Assembly (NCBI RefSeq): GCF_029167625.1
Contig: NZ_CP119145.1
Span: forward strand, 6,696,001-6,760,000
Source: Streptomyces sp. AM 4-1-1
Lineage (GTDB): Bacteria; Actinomycetota; Actinomycetes; Streptomycetales; Streptomycetaceae
DNA: 64,000 nt
Direction: 5' to 3'
In this document: piece by piece, positions 1 to 8,847 of the stretch
Layout of the letters: every line of letters starts with the position of its first letter
How positions within the stretch are numbered: the first letter of the stretch is position 1
Notes under the pieces: generated by a model
The model's database searches: none
What the model saw: only the letters and a program-made list of their open reading frames with translations
What the model was told of the DNA's origin: nothing
Translations under genes and position numbers: made by a program

Positions 1-237
1 CAGGACCGAGGTCTCAAGCTCAACTACAGCGAGTCGGTCGCGCTCATCACCGAGGCGATCCTCGAAGCCGCCCGTGACGGCAAAAGCGTCGCCGACTGCA
101 TGGAACTGGGCCGGCACGTCGTGGGCGAGAAGGACACCATGCCGGGGGTACGGGAAATGCTCGGCCTGCTCCAGGTCGAGGCGTCCTTCGCCGACGGCAC
201 GAAGCTCGTCTCCTGTCACGACCCCATCGGCGGCTGA
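1..237 (+). CDS. ureA: Urease gamma subunit, C-terminal part (5' end outside window)
   Basis: Frame 1 is open from the first base to a TGA at 235-237 and encodes 78 residues beginning [20 protein letters not shown], the conserved helical body of the urease gamma chain. The end matches UreA ([26 protein letters not shown] split over two helices, then HDPIGG). UreA packs against UreB and UreC in the nickel-dependent urea hydrolase. The family is about 100 residues, so roughly 22 N-terminal residues lie off the left edge. The next gene starts 5 bases downstream, so it is co-transcribed with the rest of the urease genes. Confidence 0.95.
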   Translation, partial: QDRGLKLNYSESVALITEAILEAARDGKSVADCMELGRHVVGEKDTMPGVREMLGLLQVEASFADGTKLVSCHDPIGG

Positions 238-242
238 GTCCA

Positions 243-1106
243 TTGGCCGACCACTGCCGGGTGATCGCGGCCTGCGGCCACGAGGCCGCGCACGGCGCCG
301 CGTTGCGTGATCTCGTGGGCCCCGAGGTGGCCGTCGTGTCGAGCGGGCGCGAACTGTTCCGGACCGTCGCCGGACTGCGACGCCGGGGCGAGGAGGGCTG
401 CGTCATTCCCATGACCCTGGGCCGTGACCCCGAACTGGTCGCGGACACCGCCCGCACACTGCGCGCCCTTCCCGCCGCCGACCGGTCCGGGGTCCTGCTC
501 ACCGAGCCCTTCGGCACCGCACAGCATCTGACCGGCTGGCTCAGGGCGGCCGCGGGACGGGTGTCCGACACCTCGGCGCTGCTGGTCACGGCCCCGGCCG
601 GCGATCCGTTCGAGGACGCCGAGCTGTACCGGATCGCCGCCCTCGTACGCCGGTACGGCCGACACGCCCTCGTCGAGGTGGCGTTCGGGGGAGGGGACCC
701 GGACCTCACCGAGGGCGTCCGCCGCTGCCGGCTGCTCGGCGCCTCCCGGGTGACGCTGCTGCCGGCCGCGTTCGTACGCCCCGACGCGCCGGAGGTGTCC
801 GGCATCCGGACCGAGGTGGCGGGCCCCATCGTGCCGCCCTCCGCGCTGACGCGTGTGCTGGCCGAACGGGCGGCCGACGCCCGGCGGCGGTGGCGCAGAC
901 ACGGTGACGACGGTGTCGGAGCCGGTCTCGCCGCGGCCGACCACCACGGGCACAACCACACCCACCCGCCGGGCGAGGGCCACGACCACGGGCACGGGCA
1001 CGGCTCCGGACACGGGCACAGCCACGCGCCCGGGGAGGACCACTCGCACCCGCAGCGGCGTTCGCCCGGCCGGGCCACGCCCCAAGTCATCAGGAGTACC
1101 GCATGA
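243..1106 (+). CDS. CbiX/sirohydrochlorin-chelatase-like protein with His-rich C-terminal tail
   Basis: A 287-residue product from a TTG start 5 bases after ureA. Residues 5-115 and about 120-225 read as two related alpha/beta halves of the CbiX/SirB/CfbA chelatase type; the second has the hallmark [16 protein letters not shown] followed by [12 protein letters not shown]. His13 and His17 lie in the N-terminal segment where this family keeps a metal-binding His. The tail, residues 234-269, holds 14 His in 36 positions, mostly HG, HD and HS pairs, and should bind nickel or cobalt. Known family members insert Co, Fe or Ni into sirohydrochlorin. No other tetrapyrrole gene is near; the gene sits between ureA and ureB and overlaps ureB by 4 bases. 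I infer nickel handling for urease, possibly replacing UreE, which is absent. A tetrapyrrole chelatase role is the alternative. Confidence 0.8.
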   Translation: MADHCRVIAACGHEAAHGAALRDLVGPEVAVVSSGRELFRTVAGLRRRGEEGCVIPMTLGRDPELVADTARTLRALPAADRSGVLLTEPFGTAQHLTGWLRAAAGRVSDTSALLVTAPAGDPFEDAELYRIAALVRRYGRHALVEVAFGGGDPDLTEGVRRCRLLGASRVTLLPAAFVRPDAPEVSGIRTEVAGPIVPPSALTRVLAERAADARRRWRRHGDDGVGAGLAAADHHGHNHTHPPGEGHDHGHGHGSGHGHSHAPGEDHSHPQRRSPGRATPQVIRSTA

Positions 1107-1624
1107 CGTTCCGTCAGAAGTACATCTACGGCAAGGAACCCATCGAGATCAACGCCGGTCGGCGCACCGTGCGGGTCACCGTCAGCAACACCGGTGACCG
1201 GGCGGTCCAGGTCGGGTCGCACTACCACTTCTTCGAGGTCAACTCCGCGCTGTCGTTCGACCGCCAGGAGACGCTGGGGATGCACCTCAACATCGCCGCG
1301 GGCACCTCGGTGCGCTTCGAGCCCGGCGGCTCGCGCGAGGTCGAACTGTGCACGTACGCGGGCACCGGCCGGCTCGTCGGCTTCAGCGGACTGCTCAACG
1401 GCAGCACCGCCTCCCAGCCCGCCCGGCTCGAAGCCGTCCGCAGGGCGATCGAACAGGGCTTCCAGGGCGCTCAGAACCTCGCCGCGGCCACCACCGACGC
1501 CCCGCACGGGAGCGGCGAGGGCGGCAAGAACGGCCGAGGGGCCGAGCGGAGCAAGGAGACCCCGGCCCACCGGAACGCCGGTGCGAACAAGGACACCAAG
1601 GAAAAGAAGAAGGGTTCGCGCTGA
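1103..1624 (+). CDS. ureB: Urease beta subunit with lysine-rich C-terminal extension
   Basis: 173 residues; the ATG overlaps the stop of the preceding gene (ATGA) and the TGA overlaps the ureC start (TGATG), so translation is coupled on both sides. The core has classic UreB motifs: a [23 protein letters not shown] segment (residues about 24-47), then [18 protein letters not shown] and the [11 protein letters not shown] strand. UreB is structural and helps shape the active-site flap of urease. The usual length is about 100-105 residues; here residues about 108-173 form a low-complexity tail rich in Gly, Lys, Asn, Arg and Glu ending KEKKKGSR. The tail is likely disordered and its role is unknown. 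Confidence 0.95.
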   Translation: MTFRQKYIYGKEPIEINAGRRTVRVTVSNTGDRAVQVGSHYHFFEVNSALSFDRQETLGMHLNIAAGTSVRFEPGGSREVELCTYAGTGRLVGFSGLLNGSTASQPARLEAVRRAIEQGFQGAQNLAAATTDAPHGSGEGGKNGRGAERSKETPAHRNAGANKDTKEKKKGSR

Positions 1625-3348
1625 TGCCCATTCTGCCGCGCAAGCAGTACACCGACATGTTCGGCCCGACGGTCGGTGACCGCTTCCACCTCGGCGACAC
1701 CAACCTCGTCGTCGAGGTCGAGAAGGACTACAGCGAGGGCCTGTACGGCGACGAGGTCGTCTACGGCGGCGGCAAGACCATGCGGGACGGCATGGCGTCC
1801 GACCCGCAGGCCACCGCCGCCCAGGGCGCCCTCGACACCGTCATCACCAACGTCGTGGTCATCGACGCCATGCTGGGCGTCGTCAAGTGCGACATCGGGA
1901 TCAAGGACGGCTTCATCGTCGGCATCGGCAAGTCCGGGAACCCGCAGACCCAGAACAACGTCGACCCCGCCCTCGTCATCGGCCCCGGTACGGAGGCCAT
2001 CGCGGGCGAACACCTGATCGCCACCGCCGGGGCCATCGACACGCACGTCCACCTGATCGCCCCCCAGCAGGCCGAACAGGCGCTGACCAACGGCATCACC
2101 ACCCTCATCGGCGGCGGCACCGGGCCGACCGACGGCAGCAACGGGACCACCTGCACCCCTGGCCCGTACAACATCGCCAAACTGCTCCAGGCCGCCGAGG
2201 GCTTCCCGATCAACCTCGGCATCATGGGCAAGGGCAACGGCAGCCTGCCGGAGGCGCTGGAGGAACAGATCATCGCGGGCGCCTGCGCGCTGAAGGTGCA
2301 CGAGGACTGGGGTGCGACCCCCGCCGTCATCGACAACGCGCTCAACGTCGCCGACCACCACGACGTCCAGGTCGCCATCCACACCGACAGCCTGAACGAG
2401 AGCGGCTTCTTCGAGGACACCCGCTCCGCGATCGACGGCCGTGCCATCCACACCTTCCACAGCGAGGGCGCGGGCGGCGGTCACGCCCCGGACATCCTGC
2501 GGGTCGCGGGCGAGCCGAACGTCCTGCCCTCCTCGACCAACCCGACCCTCCCGTACACCAAGAACTCGGTCGACGAACTCCTCGACATGGTCATGGTCTG
2601 TCACCACCTCAGCCACGACATCCCCGAGGACGTCTCCTTCGCCGACAGCCGGGTCCGCGCCGAGACGATCGCCGCCGAGTCGGTCCTGCACGACCTCGGG
2701 GTGATCAGCATGTTCTCCTCCGACTCGCAGGCCATGGGCCGCGTCGGGGAGTCCGTCACCCGTGCCTTCCAGACCGCTCACCACTGCAAGGACAAGCGCG
2801 GCAAGCTGCCCGAGGACTCCGAGCGCAACGACAACCAGCGCGTGCTGCGCTACCTCGCCAAGGTCACCATCAACCCGGCCATCGCCACCGGCATCGCGGA
2901 ACACGTGGGGTCCATCGAGAAGGGCAAGCTCGCCGACATCGTGCTCTGGCCCATCCACTCCTTCGGCGCCAAGCCGAAACTGGTGATCAAGGGCGGCATC
3001 ATCTCCTGGGCACAGATGGGCGACCCCAACGCCTCACTGCCCACCACCCAGCCCATCATCTACCGCCCGATGTACGGGCAGTACGGCAAGGCCCTCCAGG
3101 CGACCCATGTCACCTTCATGTCGCAGGCCGGCATCGCCGCGGGCGTACCGGCCGAACTGGGCCTGGAACGCAAGATCCTGCCGGTCCGCCGCACCCGCAA
3201 CATCGGCAAGCACAACATGATCCGCAACAACGCGCTGCCGCACATCGAGGTCGACCCCGAGACGTTCAAGGTCACCCTCGACGGTGAGGTCGCCACCATC
3301 GCGCCGGCCGAGGAACTGCCCCTCAACCAGCTGTACTTCCTGGTCTAG
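1624..3348 (+). CDS. ureC: Urease alpha (catalytic) subunit
   Basis: 574 residues from the ATG that overlaps the ureB stop; an upstream extension of the open frame is ureB in another frame. All nickel-site residues are present: His141 and His143 (DTHVHL), the carbamylated Lys224 ([11 protein letters not shown]), His253 (VAIHTD), His279 ([12 protein letters not shown]) and Asp367 ([10 protein letters not shown]), with the catalytic flap His327 (VCHHL). Offsets are a constant +7 relative to the Klebsiella enzyme numbering. It hydrolyses urea to ammonia and carbamate in the cytoplasm and needs UreD/F/G for Ni loading. It should be fully active once metallated. Confidence 0.98.
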   Translation: MPILPRKQYTDMFGPTVGDRFHLGDTNLVVEVEKDYSEGLYGDEVVYGGGKTMRDGMASDPQATAAQGALDTVITNVVVIDAMLGVVKCDIGIKDGFIVGIGKSGNPQTQNNVDPALVIGPGTEAIAGEHLIATAGAIDTHVHLIAPQQAEQALTNGITTLIGGGTGPTDGSNGTTCTPGPYNIAKLLQAAEGFPINLGIMGKGNGSLPEALEEQIIAGACALKVHEDWGATPAVIDNALNVADHHDVQVAIHTDSLNESGFFEDTRSAIDGRAIHTFHSEGAGGGHAPDILRVAGEPNVLPSSTNPTLPYTKNSVDELLDMVMVCHHLSHDIPEDVSFADSRVRAETIAAESVLHDLGVISMFSSDSQAMGRVGESVTRAFQTAHHCKDKRGKLPEDSERNDNQRVLRYLAKVTINPAIATGIAEHVGSIEKGKLADIVLWPIHSFGAKPKLVIKGGIISWAQMGDPNASLPTTQPIIYRPMYGQYGKALQATHVTFMSQAGIAAGVPAELGLERKILPVRRTRNIGKHNMIRNNALPHIEVDPETFKVTLDGEVATIAPAEELPLNQLYFLV

Positions 3349-3353
3349 GGCCG

Positions 3354-4169
3354 ATGTACCGGAACGAACGCGCACCCTCCGGCGAACCGGCCTCCGACTC
3401 CCTCGTCACGACGGCCGAAGCGGCAACGACGGCCGAAGCGGCGGGGACGGCCGGAGGAGACGTGTCGGCCGGGACGGCCGGGACCGGACTGGGCGCCCTG
3501 CTGGTCAGCCTCCAGCTGACGGACTCGGCCTTCCCCAGCGGTTTCTACACGCTGTCGCACAGCCTGGAGGGCTTCGCCCACGCCAAGGCCGTCGACCCGG
3601 AGAGCCTTCCGGAGCTGCTGGCCGACCTGCTCCGTCATGGCGTCGGCCCGGCCGACGCCACGGCGCTCGCCCTCGCCCACCGGGCGACGACGGCGGGCGA
3701 CCCGGAGACCGCCGTCGCCGTGGACGAGCATCTGTTCGCCACCAAACTGGGCCGGGAGATGCGCCAGGCAGCCACCCGGACCGGCCGTCAGCTCCTCGAC
3801 CTCGCCCAGGAGGTCTTCGGCCGTCCGCAGATCACCGACTACTTCGGCCGGGTCGTACGACGCGAGGCGCCCGGCACCCAGGCGGTCGCGGCGGGGGTCA
3901 TCCACGCCGCGACCGGGGTGCCGGTCCGGCAGGCCGTCGCGGCCGACCTGTTCGCGTTCTGCGCCAGCTTCACCGGAGCCGCGTTGCGCCTGCGGCTGAC
4001 CGACCACCGCAGGGCTCAGGTCCTGCTGCGCGGCGCCGCGCCCGTCATCGAGGAGACCGTCGAACAGGCGCTGCGCCGCGATCTCGCCGACGTCGGCGCG
4101 ACGGTCTTCGCCTCGGACATCATGTCGGGCCGTCATGAACGCGCGGAGGCCCGGCTCTTCGCCAGTTGA
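3354..4169 (+). CDS. ureF: Urease accessory protein UreF with Ala/Thr-rich N-terminal extension
   Basis: 271 residues, starting 5 bases after ureC. The all-helical UreF domain begins near residue 45 (LGALLVSLQLTDSAFPSGFY, followed by SHSLEGF) and continues to the C-terminal HERAEARLFAS. UreF bridges UreD and UreG in the apourease activation complex and gates GTP hydrolysis by UreG. Residues 1-44 are a low-complexity Ala/Thr/Gly stretch with EAATTAEAA repeats, not needed by the family; a later in-frame GTG could be the real start, so the N-terminus is uncertain. A 39-base gap separates it from ureG. Confidence 0.93.
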   Translation: MYRNERAPSGEPASDSLVTTAEAATTAEAAGTAGGDVSAGTAGTGLGALLVSLQLTDSAFPSGFYTLSHSLEGFAHAKAVDPESLPELLADLLRHGVGPADATALALAHRATTAGDPETAVAVDEHLFATKLGREMRQAATRTGRQLLDLAQEVFGRPQITDYFGRVVRREAPGTQAVAAGVIHAATGVPVRQAVAADLFAFCASFTGAALRLRLTDHRRAQVLLRGAAPVIEETVEQALRRDLADVGATVFASDIMSGRHERAEARLFAS

Positions 4170-4208
4170 CCCATCACTCGACGTACCACTCGACGAACAA
4201 GGAGCACC

Positions 4209-4829
4209 ATGGACGACAACGTATTGCGGGTCGGCGTCGGCGGCCCGGTGGGGTCGGGCAAGACCGCGCTCATCGAGGCACTGGTACCGGTGCTGATCGC
4301 GCGGGGCCACCGCCCGTCCGTCATCACGAACGACATCTACACACAGGAGGACGCCCAGCACATCCGCCGCACCCTCGACGGTGTCCTGGACCCCGCGCGG
4401 GTCGTCGGTGTGGAGACCGGCGCCTGCCCGCACACCGCCGTCCGTGACGACCCGACGATGAACCTCGCGGCCGGCGCGGAGATGCTGGAACGCTTCCCCG
4501 ACACCGACACGCTTCTGTACGAATCGGGGGGTGACAACCTCACCCTGACCTTCAGCCCGGTACTGGTGGACCTCTTCCTGTTCGTCCTGGACACCGCGGA
4601 GGGCGAGAAGATGCCCCGCAAACGCGGTCCCGGCATCACCGAATCCGATCTGCTGGTCATCAACAAGATCGACATCGCGAAGTACGTGCGGACCGACATC
4701 GGGGTGATGGAGGCGGACGCGCACCGGGTCAGGGAGGACCGGCCCGTCGTCCTGACCGACTGTCTGACCGGTATCGGCATCGACGACATCGCGGGGTACC
4801 TCGAGTCGCGGCGCAAGGTGCTGATCTGA
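4209..4829 (+). CDS. ureG: Urease accessory GTPase UreG
   Basis: 206 residues with a P-loop GPVGSGKT at residues 12-19, the Ni-binding CPH motif in ETGACPHTAVR (residues about 71-81), ESGGDNL and the guanine-specificity motif NKID. It is the SIMIBI-class GTPase that carries Ni2+ to urease within the UreD-UreF-UreG complex. A GGAG ribosome-binding site (AAGGAGCACC) lies just before the ATG. Unlike some UreG proteins it has no His-rich N-terminus, so metal storage in this operon rests with the His-tailed CbiX-like protein. ureD begins one base after its stop. Confidence 0.97.
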   Translation: MDDNVLRVGVGGPVGSGKTALIEALVPVLIARGHRPSVITNDIYTQEDAQHIRRTLDGVLDPARVVGVETGACPHTAVRDDPTMNLAAGAEMLERFPDTDTLLYESGGDNLTLTFSPVLVDLFLFVLDTAEGEKMPRKRGPGITESDLLVINKIDIAKYVRTDIGVMEADAHRVREDRPVVLTDCLTGIGIDDIAGYLESRRKVLI

Positions 4830-4830
4830 C

Positions 4831-5784
4831 GTGACGACCGCCCCGCCGCGCCGGCCGCGGGCCGACCGGCTCGCCGAGGGGTACTACGCCGCCGTCCGGA
4901 TTCCCCCCGAGGTGGCCGCCCTGGCGTCCGTCCCCGACACCCTCGTCCCGGGCTCCCCGGCCAAGGTCGGCATCCTCGACCTGGGCTTCACCGTGCGGGG
5001 CGGGCGCACCGAGCTCGTCGAGCGCTACCAGAAGACGCCGTTGCAGATCATGCGCCCGCTGTGGATCGACGACGCGCTGCCCGGCATGGCGTACGTCTAT
5101 CTGATGGCGACCGGCGGCGGTGTCGCGCAGGCCGACCGGTACCGGATGGACTTCCGCTGCGGACCCGGCACCCAGGTCCATCTGACCACCCAGGCGGCCA
5201 CCAAGGTGTTCCGGATGGAGCACGACTACGCCAGCCAGCGCGTGCACCTGGAGGCGGAGCCCGGCGCGTACGTGGAGTACCTGCCGGACCCGCTGATCCC
5301 GTTCCGCGACTCACGCTTCTACCAACGCACCGAGGTGACGGTGGCGCACGGCGCGACCGTCGTCGTGGGGGACACCCTGACGGCCGGGCGACTCGCCCGC
5401 GGGGAGCGTCACGCCTACCGGGTCCTCGCCACCGACCTGCGGATCACCCGGCCGGACGGCACCCTCCTCGCCATCGACACCCTGCGTCTCGCGTCCGGCG
5501 GGGGAGTGCTCGGGCCGGGCGTCTTCGCCGGGCACGACCATGTCGCCTCGCTCTTCGTCGTCACCGACGACGCCCCCGCCGCCGAGATCGCCGACACGCT
5601 GCACCGCGCGCTCGACGGTCAGGGAGTGCTGTACGGGGTCAGCGTGCTGCCCCGGGACTGCGGCGCCTGGCTGCGGCTCCTCGACGACAGCCCCGTCCGC
5701 ACCGCCGCCGCGACGAAGGCCGCCTGGCACGCGGTACGCACCCTGCTCACCGGCAGCCCGCCGCCCGATCTGCGCAAGCCCTGA
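4831..5784 (+). CDS. ureD: Urease accessory protein UreD (UreH)
   Basis: 317 residues from a GTG one base past ureG. Typical UreD segments are visible: KTPLQIMRPLWID, LTTQAATKVFRMEHDYASQ (the QAATK motif) and EYLPDPLIPFRDSRFYQRT. UreD is the scaffold that docks UreF and UreG onto apourease and contains a channel through which Ni reaches the active site. It is the last urease gene; the ammonium channel starts 76 bases downstream in the same direction, so a single transcript could run from ureA to amt. Confidence 0.95.
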   Translation: MTTAPPRRPRADRLAEGYYAAVRIPPEVAALASVPDTLVPGSPAKVGILDLGFTVRGGRTELVERYQKTPLQIMRPLWIDDALPGMAYVYLMATGGGVAQADRYRMDFRCGPGTQVHLTTQAATKVFRMEHDYASQRVHLEAEPGAYVEYLPDPLIPFRDSRFYQRTEVTVAHGATVVVGDTLTAGRLARGERHAYRVLATDLRITRPDGTLLAIDTLRLASGGGVLGPGVFAGHDHVASLFVVTDDAPAAEIADTLHRALDGQGVLYGVSVLPRDCGAWLRLLDDSPVRTAAATKAAWHAVRTLLTGSPPPDLRKP

Positions 5785-5860
5785 GTCCCCGGCCCGGCCC
5801 GGTCCGCCCGGAGGGACCCGGCGCCCGCCCTTCCCCCACACCCTCACGAGGTATCCGTCG

Positions 5861-7207
5861 ATGAACACCGCTCCCGCGCCGATGCCACCCGCGTACGACT
5901 CAGGGGACACCGCCTGGCTGCTGGCCTCCACCGCCATGGTGCTGCTGATGACCCCAGGACTGGCGTTCTTCTACGGCGGTATGGTCCGCACCCGGCACGT
6001 CCTGATGATGATCAAGATGAGCTTCGCCGCGCTCGCCTTCGGCAGCCTGGTCTGGTGGGCGATCGGCTACACGCTCGCCTTCGGCCCCGATGTGGGCGGC
6101 GCCGGACTCATCGGCAACCTCGACCACGCGTTCATGCGCGACATCGGCCTCACCACGCTGTCGGGCGCCATTCCCACGTACGTCTACAGCACGTTCCAGA
6201 TGGGCTTCGCCGTCATCACCGTCGCCCTGATCAGCGGCTCCATCGCCGACCGCGCCACGATGAGGGGCTGGCTGGTCTTCGTCGTCCTGTGGCTGCTCAT
6301 CGTCTACATCCCGATCGCGCACTGGGTGTTCGACCGGGACGGCTGGATCGTGCGCCATCTCGGCGCCCTCGACTTCGCCGGCGGGCTCCCGGTGGAGCTC
6401 AACTCGGGAATCGCCGGTCTGGCGGCGGCCATCGTGCTGCGGGCGCCCCGCGACTTCGCCCGGCGTGCGGAGCGGCCCAACAACATCCCGCTGGTGGTGA
6501 TCGGGGTGGCGCTGCTCTGGTTCGGCTGGTTCGGCTTCAACTCCGGTTCGGCGCTGACCGATCAGGGTACCGCCGCCGCGGCGTTCATCAACACCCAGCT
6601 CGGCGCCGTGGGCGCCATGGTCACCTGGCCGCTGGTGGAGAAGTGGCGCACCGGCCGGGTCACCACGACGGGAGTCGTCTCGTCGGCGGTGGCGGGCATG
6701 GTCGCCATCACCCCGGCCTGCGGTGAGATCGACACCACCGGGGCCGTCGTCACCGGGCTGGTCGTGGGACTCGTCTGCGCCTTCGCCATCACGCTGAAGT
6801 ACCGCGTCGGCGTCGACGACACCCTCGACGTCGTCGGCGTGCACGGGGTCGGAGGTCTCATCGGTCTGATCATGGTCGGACTGTTCGCCACCGCCCGGAT
6901 CAGCGGCAAGGAAGGGCTGTTCTACGGCGGTGGCTGGGGGCTGCTGGGCAAGCAGCTCGTCGCGGTTGTCTCCGTGGCCGCCTTCTCCTTCGTCCTCACC
7001 TGGCTCATCGCGAAGGCCGTGGACCTGACGGTCGGCTTCCGTGCCGGGGCGGAGTACGAGAAGGTGCCGGGCGACGAGGAGGAGCGCGCGTACGACTTCG
7101 AGACCGCCGAGCGCCTGGGCGCCCTGGTCCCGGGGAAGTCCGTCGCCGACGACGAACTCGTCGAGCAGATCCGACGGCTCCTCAGAGCCCGTCAGGACGC
7201 CGGATAG
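5861..7207 (+). CDS. amt: Amt/Mep/Rh-family ammonium channel with Glu in place of the first pore His
   Basis: 448 residues, start chosen at the ATG after CACGAGG; an N-terminal run of TM helices begins at SGDTAWLLASTAMVLLM. Eleven hydrophobic segments and the family signatures are present: STFQMGFAVIT (Phe gate), GALDFAGG with the conserved Asp, LLWFGWFGFNSGSA, and DDTLDVVGVHGVGG with pore His328. The first twin-His position is Glu179 (PVELNSGIAG instead of the usual VVHINAG). Yeast Mep1/Mep3 have the same His-to-Glu swap and remain transporters. No glnK/glnD follows. The cytoplasmic tail is long and charged. It probably retrieves or equilibrates ammonium released by the upstream urease. Confidence 0.95.
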   Translation: MNTAPAPMPPAYDSGDTAWLLASTAMVLLMTPGLAFFYGGMVRTRHVLMMIKMSFAALAFGSLVWWAIGYTLAFGPDVGGAGLIGNLDHAFMRDIGLTTLSGAIPTYVYSTFQMGFAVITVALISGSIADRATMRGWLVFVVLWLLIVYIPIAHWVFDRDGWIVRHLGALDFAGGLPVELNSGIAGLAAAIVLRAPRDFARRAERPNNIPLVVIGVALLWFGWFGFNSGSALTDQGTAAAAFINTQLGAVGAMVTWPLVEKWRTGRVTTTGVVSSAVAGMVAITPACGEIDTTGAVVTGLVVGLVCAFAITLKYRVGVDDTLDVVGVHGVGGLIGLIMVGLFATARISGKEGLFYGGGWGLLGKQLVAVVSVAAFSFVLTWLIAKAVDLTVGFRAGAEYEKVPGDEEERAYDFETAERLGALVPGKSVADDELVEQIRRLLRARQDAG

Positions 7208-7257
7208 CACCCTCCGGCCTCGCCGTCGCCTCCCGGCCTCGCTGTCGCCCCTCGGCC

Positions 7258-8685
7258 TCAGCGCCGCCCGGCGCGGGTGGGGCGCAGGAAGTCGCGCACC
7301 TGGACGCGGTGCCACCAGTGGCCGGTGGCCCGCAGCTCGCGCCAGGTCGTGAACCGGTAGCGGTACACCTGGGCGCGGATGTGCGCGGGCGGGGCGTCGG
7401 AGAAGGGATTGTGGCGCAGCAGCCGCAGGGTGTCCCGGTCGTTCGCCAGCAGCCGTTCGACGAACGGCCCGAACCATGACCGGGCGTACGCGGGGGAGAG
7501 GGCCGCGAACCACATCATCCAGTCCAGCCGCAGGTGGTACGGGGCGAACTGACGCGGCAGCCGGCCGGGCTCACCCGGCTTGCCCCGGAAGCCGTACTCC
7601 TTCCACACGGTGTCCTCGCGGACCACCGCCTCGTCCGTGCCCTCGACGACGACTTCGAGCCGGACCCGGCTGACGCTGCCGAACGCGCCGTAGGAGTTGA
7701 CCAGGCGCAGCGGGTCGAAGGACCGGTTCATCGCCTGGCGGCGCGAGACGAGATTGCGCGCCGGGTTCCGGCTCAGGAACAGGACCAGCACGGTGACGGC
7801 GATGACGGTCACCTCGTACCAGAGCGGCGCCGGCGGGCGGGGGGACGGTCCTGACGAGGGCGACCAGTCGACCACCGACAGGGCGAGCACGACGGTCAGC
7901 CAGTTGAGCCAGGCAAAGTTCCCCGAGAGCACCAGCCACATCTGGGTCACGATCATCAGGCCCGCCGCCACGCCGGCCACCGGCTGCGGGACGAAGAGCA
8001 GCACCGGCAGGACGAGCTGGGTGACGTGGTTGGCCGCCACCTCCACCCGGTGGACGGGCTCGGGCAGCCGGTGGAAGAACCAGCTCAGCGGTCCCGGCAT
8101 CGGCTGCGTCTCGTGGTGGAAGTCCAGACAGGTCAGCCGACGCCAGCAGTCGTCACCACGGATCTTGATCATTCCGGCGCCGAACTCCACCCGGAACAGC
8201 ACCCAGCGCAGCAGCCACAGCACCAGTACGGGTGGACCGGTGTCCGCGTTGCCGAGGAAGACGGCGAGGAAGCCGGTCTCCAGGAGCAGCGACTCCCAGC
8301 CGAACCCGTACCAGACCTGTCCGACCTGGACGATCGACAGGTACAACGCCCACGGCAGCGCCCACATCACCATCGCCGCCCAGAGCGGGAGGCGGGAGTC
8401 CACCCCGGCGGCCAGCAGGACGGAGAGCAGACAGCCGGTCCAGGCGACGGCGGCGAACGCGCGGTCGGAGTAGTGCAGCCGGAAGAGACCGGGAGCGTCC
8501 TGCCAGCGGGTGCGGCGCAGCAGTTCGGGTACGGGGAGCATGCCGCGCTCGCCGATCAGTGCCCGGAACTGGAGTGCGGCGGCGAGGAACGCGACCAGAT
8601 AGACACCGGCCAGAGCGCGCTGGAAGACCAGCCTGCTCAGCCAGTAGCCGTCCGAGGTGAACCAGTCCATCACGCTCAGTATCAC
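7258..8685 (-). CDS. Lipase maturation factor (LMF1)-like membrane protein
   Basis: 475 residues with at least six hydrophobic segments and the features of the lipase maturation factor family: RTRWQDAPGLF, FGWESLLLETGFLAVFLG, LLRWVLFRVEFGAGMIKIRGD with a following CWRRLTCLDFHHETQPMP, and the C-terminal W-rich RLDWMMWFAALSPAY. Eukaryotic LMF1 helps fold dimeric lipases in the ER; the bacterial homologues are of unknown substrate. It is monocistronic, convergent with amt (50 bases apart). A second Met five residues in is an alternative start. Confidence 0.85.
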   Translation of the reverse strand: MILSVMDWFTSDGYWLSRLVFQRALAGVYLVAFLAAALQFRALIGERGMLPVPELLRRTRWQDAPGLFRLHYSDRAFAAVAWTGCLLSVLLAAGVDSRLPLWAAMVMWALPWALYLSIVQVGQVWYGFGWESLLLETGFLAVFLGNADTGPPVLVLWLLRWVLFRVEFGAGMIKIRGDDCWRRLTCLDFHHETQPMPGPLSWFFHRLPEPVHRVEVAANHVTQLVLPVLLFVPQPVAGVAAGLMIVTQMWLVLSGNFAWLNWLTVVLALSVVDWSPSSGPSPRPPAPLWYEVTVIAVTVLVLFLSRNPARNLVSRRQAMNRSFDPLRLVNSYGAFGSVSRVRLEVVVEGTDEAVVREDTVWKEYGFRGKPGEPGRLPRQFAPYHLRLDWMMWFAALSPAYARSWFGPFVERLLANDRDTLRLLRHNPFSDAPPAHIRAQVYRYRFTTWRELRATGHWWHRVQVRDFLRPTRAGRR

Positions 8686-8847
8686 CCGGCCGTCGTGATC
8701 GGAGCGCTCCGAGGAGCCGGTGCGGCGTGGTGCCCGGCGATCGGCGTACCACCGATCGGGAGTGCCGCCCGGCTCACGGGGGCGGCCGTGCGGACCGGCC
8801 GGGGCCGCGGCCGGCGCGGACGAGCAGGGCGCCGCTCTCCCCGGCCG

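Noticed and set aside
1471..2958. 495-residue minus-strand frame covering ureC
   Set aside because: Gly/Asp/Val-rich antisense artefact of high-GC coding sequence; ureC on the other strand has every catalytic residue.
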